Shown piece by piece: positions 35,120 through 45,544 of a DNA stretch of 64,000 bases. The stretch's first letter is position 1, and each line of letters starts with the position of its first letter. The DNA is from Selaginella moellendorffii (taxonomy: Eukaryota; Streptophyta; Lycopodiopsida; Selaginellales; Selaginellaceae). The notes below the pieces were generated by a model. The model did not search any database and had not been told where the DNA came from. It saw only the letters and a list, made by a program, of their open reading frames with translations. Position numbers and translations under genes: made by a program. The stretch spans positions 3,774,229 through 3,838,228 of the forward strand of contig NW_003314264.1 in assembly GCF_000143415.4 (NCBI RefSeq). The letters are read 5' to 3'.

Positions 35120-36690
35120 TGTAGCACACCTTATCTCTCTCCCCTTAAACCAACTGGAAAAGGGGCAATTGCTTGATGAGAGCCCTTAGTGGCTATTTTA
35201 TCCCCATTTATCCCCTAAAGTTCCAAGGATCCACAGTGACAGTATATCCAAATCTCATCCCAAGATCACATGCACTACACTCACCCCCCCTTCAGAGATG
35301 TCAATGTCTTCATTAACTATTGACTAGCAACCCCTACTAAGCCAAGGGGAACCAGCATCTCCATTTCCGCACTCAATCTACCAATCCTTCTATTGTGTAA
35401 ACCAGCTATTCCATGTGAGGCAACTAGTCATCCACCTCCTTCCATTGTGTAGACCAGCTATTCCATGTGAGGCAACTAGTCATCCACCCGTACCGCAGTC
35501 CCACGGTGGATACCTTCGTCCGTGGATACTCCACACAAGAGGAAGAACATACGCATGGATGCCCCACACAAGAGGTGGTTCCCCTCCATTTCCGCACTCC
35601 ATTTCTGCACTCAATCTACCAATCCTTCTATTGTGTAAACCAGCTATTCCATGTGAGGCAACTAGTCATCCACCTCCTTCCATTGTGTAGACCAGCTATT
35701 CCATGTGAGGCAACTAGTCATCCACCCGTACCGCAGTCCCACGGTGGATACCTTCGTCCGTGGATACTCCACACAAGAGGAAGAACATACGCATGGATGC
35801 CCCACACAAGAGGTGGTTCCCCTCCATTTCCGCACTCAATCTACCAATCCTTCTATTGTGTACGCATGGATGCCCCACACAAGAGGTGGTTCCCCTCCAT
35901 TTCCGCACTCAATCTACCAATCTTTCTATTGTGTAGACCTCCATTTCCGCACTCAATCTACCAATCCTTCTATTGTGTAGACCTCCATTTCCGCACTCAA
36001 TCTACCAATCCTTCTATTGTGTAGACCAGCTATTCCATGTGAGGCAACTAGTCATCCACCTTCTTCCATTGTGTAGACCAGCTATTCCATGTGAGGCAAC
36101 TAATCATCCACCCGTACCGCAATCCCACCATTTCCGCACTCAATCTACCAATCCTTCTATTGTGTAGACCAGCTATTCCATGTGAGGCAACTAGTCATCC
36201 ACCTCCTTCCATTGTGTAGACGAGCTATTCCATGTGAGGCAACTAATCATCCACCCGTACTGCAGTCCCACGGTGGATACCTTCGTCCGTGGATACTCCA
36301 CACAAGAGGAAGAACATACGCATGGATGCCCCACACAAGAGGAAGAACATACGCATGGATGCCCAATACGTACGATTTCAAATTTAGGGGTAGGAATATA
36401 CCTTGCTCAAAGGTATACGTACGATTTCAAATTTAGGGGTAGGAATATACCTTGCTCAAAGGTATATTATATTTTTAAGTAGCCACTAATCAATAGAAAT
36501 CGAACCCGTGTCATTTCCTCTGATACCAACTGTAGTGCACTTTATCTCTCCCCTTAAACCAACTGGAAAAGGGGCAATTGCTTAATGAGAGAGCCCTTAG
36601 TGGCTATTTTATCCCCATTTATCCCCCAAGGTTCCAAGGATTCACAGTGACAGTATATCCAAATCTCATCCCATAATCACATACGCTACA
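35120..36690 (-). mobile_element. Non-autonomous LTR element (TRIM-like) carrying a minisatellite
   Basis: Two 160-bp LTRs (35120-35279 and 36531-36690; TGTAG...CTACA) flank 1251 internal bases, with a perfect 5-base duplication AAAAT at 35115-35119 and 36691-36695. Read on the minus strand, the right LTR is followed at once by TTGGTATCAGAGG, the initiator tRNA-Met primer-binding site (about 36518-36530). A G-rich polypurine tract (complement of 35280-35293) precedes the left LTR. The interior has no gag or pol and is mostly a tandem array. The LTRs differ at roughly a dozen sites, so the insertion is old. A second partial copy lies at 59820-60118. Mobilisation would need enzymes from another element. 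Confidence 0.88.
35345..36375. repeat. Composite minisatellite inside the TRIM-like element
   Basis: The long period is 238 bases (for example the GGTGGATACCTTCG block near 35506 recurs at about 35744 and again near 36273). It is built of shorter modules: CCATTTCCGCACTCAATCTA, CCAGCTATTCCATGTGAGGC with CATCCACC, and CATACGCATGGATGCC. Modules are duplicated and shuffled, and copies are almost identical, so the array is younger than the LTRs. Open frames through it are artefacts of the repeat. Confidence 0.85.
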
Positions 36691-36830
36691 AAAATATAGT
36701 ATAATAAGAGCTTTACATTAACATTTATAGCTTTCACCATACTTGCAAAAGCATGAAGGGGTAACTACCCACAACTCACCCCATGATATAATTTACAATT
36801 TAGGATAATAAAAGGTTATGTGATTAGCTC

Positions 36831-37086
<256 letters not shown>

Positions 37087-37659
37087 CATAAAACAATAAG
37101 AATTTTCATTTGGGATTTCAATTACTAATAAAGGAAATAAATAGTTAAAACAAGAACTATGCAAAATAGAACTCAAAAAGACTATATAAATATAATATTC
37201 TTCTAAGTTGTTGAAATATTTAAATTGTACTTTTGTAATTTTGTAGTCCACTTATGTGTACACTTTCTCTCTAACCTCTTGCCTTTGGCTCAAGTACTCA
37301 TTCACTCTATAGAGAACGCTTGTTGGCTTAACTGCCATTCTAGAATATTTCTACTTTTCACTCAACCCCAAGCGTTCTTCCAATAATTGAAACTTACAGT
37401 TAATGCTGGAAGATTAATCGGCACCACCTTGGCTAGAAACGACGTTCCAGCCCGATTGATATCCGAGCGGGGGCAGATAAGAAGGAAATTACTGTTCATC
37501 GAGATAGAGACGACGGGCATATTCCCCGGCGGCTGCATGGCCGCTGGCACGTGTCTGGCCAAGCTGGCTGGCGTCATTTGATTTTTTTTTCCTTTGCGTC
37601 TATGCCTGTATGGAAAACACAGACATAGAACAAACACTGTTTTGTATTTTCACTCTCCA
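37087..37659. other. Intergenic; promoter side of the SnRK1 gamma gene
   Basis: AT-rich up to about 37400, then neutral composition. No coding frame is supported. The 5' leader of the CBS-domain gene should lie in the last 100 bases. Confidence 0.5.
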
Positions 37660-39184
37660 ATGGCGCACGAAGCGAGCATCAAGGTCGAGATTCCCAGCCG
37701 CCTCGAGGAGCTCTGGGAGCTCTCGCCTCATCTCCCATCTCCACAGCGATTAAACGCCGCATTCGACAGCATCGCGGTCTCTTCCTTTCCCCCACTCGGA
37801 GAAGCCAAAGGTGAGCTCCTCTTTCTCTTCTTGATCTTGTTTTAGCTCTTTTCTTCATCGCTGCGCAGTGATCGAAATAGCATCAGACGCGAGCATTGCG
37901 GAAGCTGTCCAGATTCTAGCGAGGAACAACGTTTTGAGCGCACCTGTGAGAGATGTCGAGGCCCCCGACGACGCGAGCTGGATCGATCGGTACATAGGAA
38001 TCGTCGAGTTTGCTGGCATCATCTTGTGGCTCCTCCAACAGGTTGGCCTCTGTTCTTTTCGTTTTCCTATGGTTGTGATTTGAAGCTGTGAGTGTTCCAG
38101 TCCGGAGTGTCGTCTCCCAAGGCTAGTGCAAAGCTTGAAAATTTGCAAGCAGCGGCACTCGCATCTTCGGGGAGCTTTGGACGTACAGCTGTTCCAGAGC
38201 CGTATCCACCGGAAGTTTTAGAAAGCGATTTCTTTGAAGAACTTACTTCCTCCTCCTGCTACAATCAAAGCAAGGTCAGTCCAGCAAAACAAAGATCAAA
38301 GAAAAAGACTTACACGAGAGGTTTCAGGTGAAAGACATCGTTGGATCGTTTAGATGGGCTCCATTCCTCCCGGTGCAAAAATCCGACACTCTTCTCACAG
38401 TGCTACTGCTGCTGTCGAATTATCACATGAAAAGCCTCCCGGTTGTGGAATCTGGACGAGCAGAGATACAAGGTCTCATCACGCAATCAGCAGTAGTTCA
38501 TGTTCTCTCGCAGTGCATTGGCATACCTTGGTTCGACAGCCTCGGTAAGCTGTCGTTAGCTCAGCTTGGCCTCCCATCGACAACATCAGCCAAAATGTTG
38601 AAGGCATGCCAACCATCTCCTTCCTTTATCTCATTCGTCGTTGTACCAATATCTTTCATAAACTTTCCAGATCGTGGAAGACGAGCCAGTTCTTCGAGCG
38701 TTTCGAGTGATGCGGTACCACAACGTTGGCGGCTTGCCTGTCATCACAAAGTCTGACAACAAACCAATCGGTAACATCAGTATCAGAGACGTCCGGTTTC
38801 TACTTACAGCCCCACAAGTTTACAAATCTCACCGGTATAGTCTCATTGTAGTTCTCCAGTGCCAAACTTAGCTTTCCTCTCTGCAGAACAATAACAGCGA
38901 AGGATTTCCTCCAAGTTACAAAGTCGATCTTGCAAAAAGACCAGCCTTCCTCACCGATCCTCCACCCTGTCATCGTTTGCACGTCGAGTGAGAGGCTCCA
39001 GGACGTGATCTCCAAGCTGGACAGGGCCCGAATCCACCGCATCTACGTCGTGGACAAGCACGGCCACCTCGAAGGCGTGGTGACCTTGAGAGACATCATC
39101 TCCAAGTTCGTGGACGAGCCTCCGGGTTACTTTGGAGATTTCTTCGCCGGCGTAGTTCCTGCCACAAGAACTTGCAAAGTGTGA
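37660..39184 (+). CDS. SnRK1 regulatory gamma subunit (KING1-like), four CBS motifs
   Basis: Exons 37660-37810, 37869-38041, 38101-38274, 38328-38603, 38671-38834 and 38887-39184 give 411 residues, close to flowering-plant KING1. Matching blocks run along the whole protein: ASWIDRYIGIVEFAGII, FRWAPFLPVQKSDTLLTVL, EDEPVLRAFRVMRYHNVGG, GNISIRDVRFLLTAP, HRIYVVDKHGHLEGVVTLRD and GYFGDFFAGV. Four CBS motifs form two Bateman modules. Unlike the plant beta-gamma hybrid subunit there is no N-terminal glycogen-binding domain. It would bind the SnRK1 (SNF1/AMPK) kinase complex in energy signalling; plant KING1 itself does not confer AMP regulation as AMPK gamma does. Intron 4 uses a GC donor (AAG/GCATGC at 38604). 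It converges with MTR3, 180 bases stop to stop. Confidence 0.92.
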
Positions 39185-39364
39185 ATTCTTCCTGTCAGTT
39201 ACAGAATGGTAAGAACATACCAGTGAAACAAACGTGGATCTCCCAAGTTCGTGGAGCAGCGTCCGGACGCTTTATTGTGTAGTTCCTGCCACAAGGAACT
39301 CAAACATGCTGTAAATCTGTAAGAACAAACCCAGTGAAAGACTTGGATGAGTAGAGGATTTGGT

Positions 39365-40117
39365 TTATTGCGCTGCTGCCTCTTTCAAGCAAGATCTCAT
39401 AACATCGCCAATCTTGGCACAGGCATCCAAGCAGAGGTCCAATGATTCCGAGGCCCTGGAGCTGGACCATTCCCCGGTCATGGTAACTTGCGTGATCTCT
39501 TTTCTGGAGGGCATATAAGCCACCATGAGACTACCATCCTCGCAATTCTCTTCGCTCGTCGAGGGATCCAACAGGACCTGGCCTTGGATACTACTGACCG
39601 ACACCGCTGCTACTAGATCATACAAGACGATCCCCGCGTCGGCTAGAGCGAGCGATGCGCAAGTGACGATCACCGGAAGATCGCCACCCCCGGATTGAAG
39701 AACAAGCGCGAAGACGTCGACGGTGGTCTTGGGGAACGTTCGAAGATCCACAGCGCCCACCACAGACTTGTAGAGCATCGATGAGAGATCCCTCTCCTCG
39801 GCATTGGCAGCGCCCATCTTCCCTCTCACAGGCGTCGCGAAGGAGCAGTACTTGACGTTGCAATTGAGCCGCCCAGCGTCGCTGAATGCCTCGGCCTTCT
39901 TGCTCTCGCGAGGCCCAAACACGGACACGATCACCTTGGTGTCGCCCGACTCCGCGTAGGCCGATCCCGCCGCCGCCCGGACGGCGCCGGTGCGCAAGAA
40001 TGCCGCGCGGCACATCTGTGCGTGGCGCCCGTCGATCCTCTCTCCATCGCTGGAAAATACGGGGGCGCGATGGGGCTCTTCCTCCAGCGCCTGCGTCGAT
40101 CGCTGCTGCCGCGCCAT
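39365..40117 (-). CDS. Exosome core subunit MTR3-like (RNase PH fold)
   Basis: Intronless, 250 residues. RNase PH domain: DGRHAQMCRAAFLRTGAVRA opens the fold, followed by GDTKVIVSVFGPRESKK, GRLNCNVKYCSFATPVRG and, in the second half, FALVLQSGGGDLPVIVTCAS and the LADAGIVLYDLVAAVSV block. This pattern is that of MTR3/RRP41L-type subunits of the nine-subunit exosome ring. Plant RRP41 retains phosphorolytic residues; this paralog lacks a clear catalytic RNA/phosphate set, so a structural role in 3'-5' RNA decay is more likely. Short acidic N-terminus with EEEPHRAPVF, typical of the family. Telo-boxes lie just upstream. Divergent from the kinase gene by 208 bases. Confidence 0.88.
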   Translation of the reverse strand: MARQQRSTQALEEEPHRAPVFSSDGERIDGRHAQMCRAAFLRTGAVRAAAGSAYAESGDTKVIVSVFGPRESKKAEAFSDAGRLNCNVKYCSFATPVRGKMGAANAEERDLSSMLYKSVVGAVDLRTFPKTTVDVFALVLQSGGGDLPVIVTCASLALADAGIVLYDLVAAVSVSSIQGQVLLDPSTSEENCEDGSLMVAYMPSRKEITQVTMTGEWSSSRASESLDLCLDACAKIGDVMRSCLKEAAAQ

Positions 40118-40149
40118 CGCTCTCGGTGCTTAAACCCAAGGCCCCCAAG

Positions 40150-40183
40150 AACCCTAAAAATGCCAATGCGAGAGTTTAGGGTT
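40150..40183. promoter_or_regulatory. Pair of inverted telo-boxes upstream of MTR3
   Basis: AACCCTAAA at 40150-40158 and TTTAGGGTT at 40175-40183, 33 or more bases upstream of the exosome gene start and inside the 208-base divergent region shared with the receptor-like kinase. Confidence 0.5.
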
Positions 40184-40325
40184 CTTGCGATGAAGACGAC
40201 GAAAGCGGGGAATGTAGCTCTTTTGTTTCCTTGTGTAGCCGCCGGCCAAGCATGGAATTTAGGATTTATACTGGAGTACCTCGCGGATTCGATGCACTCG
40301 TGTTGGGATCCCCAGATCCAGCTCC

Positions 40326-41960
40326 ATGGCTTCGCCAAGTTCTGGCTTGACGGTTGCCGTGGGGATCTCCGTCCTGGCTTTCAGCTTCGTCTCGGCGATC
40401 ATCGTGGTCGCGATTTATTGTCTCAAGAGGAGGTTCTCGCATAGATCAGAGCCGATCGGATTTATTTCGCTGGAACAAGGTAGGCACTCTTTTCCCTTTC
40501 TTTCTCCATCTAAGTAGTGGAATGTTTTTCACCAGTTGCTTGGAAGAAGGAAGCTAACAGCATTGATGTTCCAACGCAAGCACGCCCCTTCCAGCTCCTG
40601 GAAATCAAAGTTGCTACCGAGAGCTTTAGCAGGAAGCTTGGAGAAGGAGGATTTGGGCCAGTTTATCACGGGATTCTCCCTGACAGCCATGAAATCGCAG
40701 TGAAAGTCCAGTCCTATGATTCCAAGCAAGGAGCGAACGAGTTCTTCAACGAGGTAAGCCCTTTGAAGCACTGTTCTTTCTTTTGCTCTTGTTACAGTGG
40801 TATCACTCCAGGTCCAACTCCTGTCAAGAGCTCACCATCGTCACGTCGTCTCGCTGGTCGGCTACTGCCACGAAGCGAATTCTCGGATGCTAGTTTACGA
40901 GTATCTCTCTGGAGGAACGCTCGAAAGAAACCTTCACGGTAAGATAGTTTACTCGTCATGAATCGACTGCCATTGTTCTGGAACTCCAGATATCAGCTCG
41001 AAGACACTCTTCTCTTGGAAAACCAGGCTAAAAATCGCGCTTGATGCTGCCAAAGGTACGTTTTCGTGCTGTCGATGTTTTCGAGGAGCTCATTCACTCT
41101 TGCAGGGATCGAGTACCTGCACTGCGGCTGCAATCCTCCAATCATCCACCGAGACTTGAAGAGCGGCAACATCCTCTTGACGAGCGCAATGCAAGCCAAG
41201 GTTGCGGACTTTGGCCTCTCAAAGCTGGTGGAGGGAAGTCGCATCTTTACAGCAGTCAAGGGTACGTCAGGCTATGTCGATCCTGAGTATGTTCTTCATC
41301 TCTTCCCATGATCTATCTTTCTCTTTGCAATACTGATCATTTAATCGTGTTTTGGATGACACAGGTACTATGAAACTCAAGAGTTAACACAGAAGAGCGA
41401 TGTTTACAGCTTTGGGGTGGTGCTGCTGGAGATCATCTCCGGAAGAGAAGCTTTGATCGACACCCCCAAGCCTCGCAAACAGCTCAAACTCAGCGATTGG
41501 GTAACTAAGAATTTGTTCTTTCCTTCTTCCACTTTTTCCATCGCTATAGCCGAGTCGCACTTTCTTCCAGGCCAGGGGCTTCTTGCTGGAGCGGCGAATC
41601 CACAAGATCATAGACCCCATCTTCGACGCTGTCTATAACATCGAATCCATCTGGAAAACCGCGGAGCTCGCCATGTTTTGCGTGGAGCCTCGAGCTGTCC
41701 ACAGGCCTGCAATGCCGGAAGTTGTCCAAGAGCTAAAGCAAGCGCTGGACATCGAGGAAGGAAGGATCACTGTAGCAACGATCGAGGCCGCGACGCCCTT
41801 GGCTCCCGTCCAGGCCGCAAAACACCACCACGCGCGTTCCGAGCCGGTTTACTACCATCAAAACACTCGAAACTTCAGCTTTGGAACTTCCGAAGACGAA
41901 TCTTACAGCTTCTCGAATTTGCGAGAGGTGAAAACAACTGAAGGAGAAACAACAACTTAG
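40326..41960 (+). CDS. Receptor-like kinase with membrane anchor but no ectodomain
   Basis: Exons 40326-40479, 40536-40753, 40812-40938, 40990-41055, 41106-41286, 41365-41500 and 41571-41960 give 423 residues. Residues 8-33 are a membrane span ([21 protein letters not shown]) directly after the start. The Ser/Thr kinase domain begins near residue 75: glycine loop [11 protein letters not shown], catalytic Lys in IAVKVQ, catalytic loop HRDLKSGNI (an RD kinase), DFGLSK, activation segment [19 protein letters not shown] and [12 protein letters not shown]. All catalytic residues are present. The kinase most resembles the LRR-I (malectin-LRR) group, including the [12 protein letters not shown] string, but the malectin/LRR ectodomain is absent, so it is a truncated RLK or needs a co-receptor. 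The C-terminal 80 residues are low-complexity (Ser/Thr/Glu). Confidence 0.88.
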
Positions 41961-42011
41961 CTCGTAACAGTCGCTGGAAGAGCGAAGACCCAAGACCCAG
42001 GACTGAGAGAA

Positions 42012-42250
42012 TGAACTTAACTAGGACGAAGCAGCGTGAAAGGTCCGACGAAAGAAGATCAACATGTCACATAGTAAACGTAGCTCTCGACTGAACGATG
42101 AGATCAAAGGAAGGAAAAAAAAACCAGAGAACTTAGCTGCAAGTTCGAACGGAAGAAGATCAATAGCAAAAGTAGTGAACTTAGCTCTGGACTGAAAGAT
42201 CCGATCAAAGGAAGCAAAGAAAAAAAATAAACCAGAGCACTTAGCTGCAA
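42012..42250. repeat. Degenerate ~110-bp tandem repeat overlapping a gene end
   Basis: About 2.2 copies of a unit starting GAACTTAGCTGCAAG and containing GACTGAA...GATCAAAGGAAG, at about 42012, 42129 and 42236. It fills the space between the convergent kinase and gag-like genes. The last partial copy supplies the final codons and stop of the gag-like gene. Confidence 0.7.
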
Positions 42251-43440
42251 GAGGAGAATGGCAGTGGCGTGCTACACCATGGACACACCGTGGAAGGATC
42301 GGTCTCGAAGAAACTGGCCAGGCGCATGGTTGTCTGGAGGGAGATCTTATTGGAGGAGATCATGTGAGTCAGCACGTGACTCAGCTTCTTGTTCCAGAGG
42401 CCCTCCACGTAGGCGAGAACCACGTCCCACGTCGGCAGCCCCACGGCGATGGCGTCCAGGTAGACATCGAGGAATAGCTGATCGTAGTCGCGCAGTGGCA
42501 TGCCATAGTCCTGCTTCATCCCTTCCAGCCGCCGCAAGAGTAGCGATCGATCGCCGCGGCAGCTCCTCCAGTCGTCGTTGGGCATGAAGAATCTGACGAG
42601 CTCGGTCTTGAGCTCCTTCCAGCTCCGGATCCCTGGCGCCCCGGCGCGGCGCTCCGGCGTGAGATTGGGGGAATTCTTGGATCGCGGCGCCCCGCCATTG
42701 CGATCTTGGTGGGCGATCTTGGATGCTGGATCGTTCTTGTTGCATGGCGATGACGAGCCGGAGCCGACAATGCGCCACCACTTGTGCGCGGCGCCCGAGA
42801 GATGGAAGACCGCGCAGTCGATCTTTTCCTGCTCGCTCATCGATGGGCCGCAAATCTGGAAGAAACCGTCCATCTTGCTCACCCATTCCTCGATCGCGTC
42901 CGCGTCCCACTGCCCCTCGTAGACGGGGAGATCCACGCCCTTCCACCTGAAAACCTCTAGCCGCTGGTGATCGAGATCGGGATCCCAGGACGAACTGGAG
43001 AGGGAATCCGGCGATGCCGATCCTGGTGCCGGTGACAAGAATCCGCCCCAGCCATTCTCGTCCTCGTCGTCCGCGAATGGAAATTCCGGGATCACCAGAG
43101 GCGAGGATCGGGGGGAGGATCTGGGCGAGCTTTGGGGCTGGATCCTCCGCGGCGAAGGCGACGGCGACGGCTGCCGCGGCCGCTGCTCGATCGCGGGATT
43201 CTCCTCGTCGGAGCGCACGAAGAGAGGATTGGCGTGTTCTTGGGGCTGCTGCTGCTGCTGCTGCCGGGGCGGGATTGGAACGATCTTGACGGCGTAGTGG
43301 TGGCGAACGTCACTGATGCGCGAGCAGCAGCCGCCAAGATTCAATCCCAGGCCCATCCTGGCGTTGCGCCTCGAATCCACGAACGAAGGCGCCATGGCGG
43401 GCCTGTAAAAGCCAGATTCTTTGCGCTCGCCGCTATTCAT
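42241..43440 (-). CDS. Solitary retrotransposon gag-domain protein (possible domesticated gag)
   Basis: Intronless, 399 residues from the first in-frame ATG (43440). The N-terminal half is low-complexity: a GLGLNLGGCC segment, poly-Gln, then Pro/Ser/Arg-rich to about residue 150. From about residue 165 the gag core of Ty3-type elements is clear: DLPVYEGQWDADAIEEWVSK, FHLSGAAHKWWRIV and, after an insertion of about 50 polar residues, SWKELKTELVRFFMPND followed by the LLLRRLEGMKQDYGMPLRDY and AIAVGLPTWDVVLAYVEGL helices. The tail holds CPWC but no CCHC knuckle. There is no protease or polymerase downstream and no LTR in sight. The gene is GC-rich like its neighbours, sits inside a gene island and has an intact frame, which suggests host co-option rather than decay. 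A recent truncated element is the alternative. Confidence 0.7.
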   Translation of the reverse strand: MNSGERKESGFYRPAMAPSFVDSRRNARMGLGLNLGGCCSRISDVRHHYAVKIVPIPPRQQQQQQPQEHANPLFVRSDEENPAIEQRPRQPSPSPSPRRIQPQSSPRSSPRSSPLVIPEFPFADDEDENGWGGFLSPAPGSASPDSLSSSSWDPDLDHQRLEVFRWKGVDLPVYEGQWDADAIEEWVSKMDGFFQICGPSMSEQEKIDCAVFHLSGAAHKWWRIVGSGSSSPCNKNDPASKIAHQDRNGGAPRSKNSPNLTPERRAGAPGIRSWKELKTELVRFFMPNDDWRSCRGDRSLLLRRLEGMKQDYGMPLRDYDQLFLDVYLDAIAVGLPTWDVVLAYVEGLWNKKLSHVLTHMISSNKISLQTTMRLASFFETDPSTVCPWCSTPLPFSSCS

Positions 43441-43504
43441 TGGCAAGAACACGAAGAACAAGGGCTCGCGCGGGGGAAAAGAAAACTCTGGGAAGAACAC
43501 TAGC

Positions 43505-44055
43505 CCTAAGGAAATTTGACTAGTCCCGAACGTTGACGTTGACTAACATACAGGAGCCTTGCATGGTCGATATGCTGCACGACTTGATCCACATGCAAAG
43601 AAGAAGACCGAAGTGCACCGAGTATAGAGCGTGGAATGAGCAAGATTCTCAAACAATTCACAACACACTTGCATTTTGCATCCATCAGTCTCATGCTTCA
43701 AAAAGGGGCACCACCAGATTATCCAAACAGAGATAGAAAGATAGTGAACGCCAGGTTTCACTGCTGCATAGTTTCAGGTCCTTGTTTGCTCTATGAAAGC
43801 CACCATTTAGCAGACAAATGTGTCTTCTCCTCAAGCACTCTTTGTCCAGCTTGCCAGAGCCTTAGAGAACAACGCAACGAAAACTCATGAAGAACAAGAC
43901 AAGCAAAAGAAAACTAGGCATATCCTCCATGCTGTTCCAACAACACCGACTGAACTGTGTTTTCCCCTAATTATTTCAGTTTCACCACATATGGTCTTTA
44001 CATTATTTGTGGTAGATATCTCTACAGTGAAGATATGATTATCGAGGTGCCATCA
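43505..44055. other. Intergenic; nothing recognised
   Basis: Promoter side of the gag-like gene followed by unassigned repeat-like DNA up to the copia fragment. No coding frame is supported. Confidence 0.4.
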
Positions 44056-44335
44056 TTGTTCTTTCTGGATGAAGCATTGATCAGTTGGACCAGCAAGCAG
44101 CAAACTTCTATAGCTCTCTCATCAACAAAAGTTGAGTACACTAAAGCCACCTTGGCCAGTGTGGTTACAAGAAACAAATCAAAAGTCAAGCTCCACCTCT
44201 AGTGAAGAGTGACAAGCCATCTAACTATGGAATCTGAGGTATCACTCAGATAAAACACTTTGATATCAAGGTACATTCATTCAAGAGCAGGTACGCAAGA
44301 AGATTCCCTGGAGCATATCTCTACTAAGTGCAACC
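44056..44335 (+). pseudogene. Ty1/copia RNase H fragment
   Basis: Translation of 44060-44200 gives ALISWTSKQQTSIALSSTKV followed by EY, the hallmark of copia RNase H (SW.SKKQ..VALSSTEAEY). Another frame downstream gives TKHFDIKVHSFKSRYARR, matching the family's C-terminal KHFDIK.H block. Frames are broken, and no other copia domain or LTR was identified nearby. It is a short fossil. Confidence 0.7.
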
Positions 44336-44339
44336 AAAA

Positions 44340-44940
44340 CATTGACTCATTCAAGTTACATAGAGTTCATTTCTATTGCAAAAAATATAAATTCCTAATG
44401 ACCTTCCACTCAGGGAGGATTCATGATTTGCATCTGATCTGTATATATTGTAACTCTATTGTAACTAAAATTGTGATGAGCTTAATATATCTGCAGTCAT
44501 TTCCTAGGTGGAGATATATACTCCATTCAAATCTTGTATTCAACCTGCTCTTGAATGAAATGTACCTGATATTCAAAGTGCTTTGTCCTTAAGTGATACC
44601 TGGGGTTCCTCTACAGCTTGATGGCACTTCGATTGTCACAAAATATCTTTACTGAATATGAATTTGAATTTACTTCTTGCAGCCACAATGTTTAGGGCAG
44701 AAATTGGAAAATAGAAATATTGAAAATTATAGAGGGCGTTAAAAACTGAAAATTTGGGAAAAGGTAGGTTAAAAAAGCAATAAAGTCTCTATCCAAAAGA
44801 ATATATTGATTGAATCTTTTATATTAAAACTGGTAAAATAATAATTGGACTGAAAAATAAAACCTGTTTTACGGGAAAAAGGGTGAAAACTGCCAGTTGG
44901 CTATAGTGGACTCAATTTCAAACTTTTCGCTTTTTGAGTC
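44340..44940. other. AT-rich intergenic; nothing recognised
   Basis: Probably further decayed retroelement DNA following the copia fragment. No domain, RNA gene or clean repeat ends could be identified. Confidence 0.4.
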
Positions 44941-44968
44941 TGTAACCTTATGAGCTGCATTTTTAGAA

Positions 44969-45430
44969 CAGCAGCTGCATAGATGACGCCACAAGTCTGT
45001 TCTATGCAGATAGCCATGATCACCGCTTGTGCCGACCACCCGTTTGCATGACACGGCAAGGTTGAACTTCACGAGCCTCCCAGAGCAGGACATGTTCTCT
45101 TGGGATGCCCTCCTAGCCCCACTGCATTTGGACGTGGTGTCAACACTAATATCGGGTGGTACCCAATATCAGTGTCAGTATCGGTGGTTTCCTCCACCAG
45201 GCCAAGAGACTCTCTGACAGAGTGCTGGATCGAAGTGTGATGCTGTGGACATCGGCCTCCAGGTCTGCATTCCTGGGCTGGTGTCTGTGGCTCCCAAGGC
45301 TGAAAAGCTAGTGTTGTGTGAGATGGCCCTGCCTGCCCCAAGAAGCATCACCCCTCCTGGCTCCAGTTTTTTCCCCATTCTACAACCAAGAAGCCAGTGT
45401 TTGTGACTAATGTTGGTTGGGCAATGAACA
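44969..45430 (+). pseudogene. PPR gene fragment, copy 1 of a segmental duplication
   Basis: Contains the PPR-like pieces CIDDATSLFYA and LPEQDMFSWDALLAPL in shifted frames. The whole block, including the noncoding part to about 45430, is repeated at 50529-50944 in the same orientation with many substitutions and small indels. It is more decayed than copy 2. Confidence 0.65.
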
Positions 45431-45544
45431 AGATCAAAACACTGGCAAGCTGAGATAAGAGGGGTACTCATCTTCGTCTTGAATCTGCAGGGCCTTCTCT
45501 ACTTCCGGCTTTTCCAAACACGTCACCGTGCTCTACCGTGGAGG

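Noticed and set aside
35415-36482. Long open frames reading repetitive peptides (MRQLVIH..., HTRGRTYAWMP...)
   Set aside because: They follow the 238-bp minisatellite inside an LTR-bounded element; the frame is open only because the repeat lacks stops.
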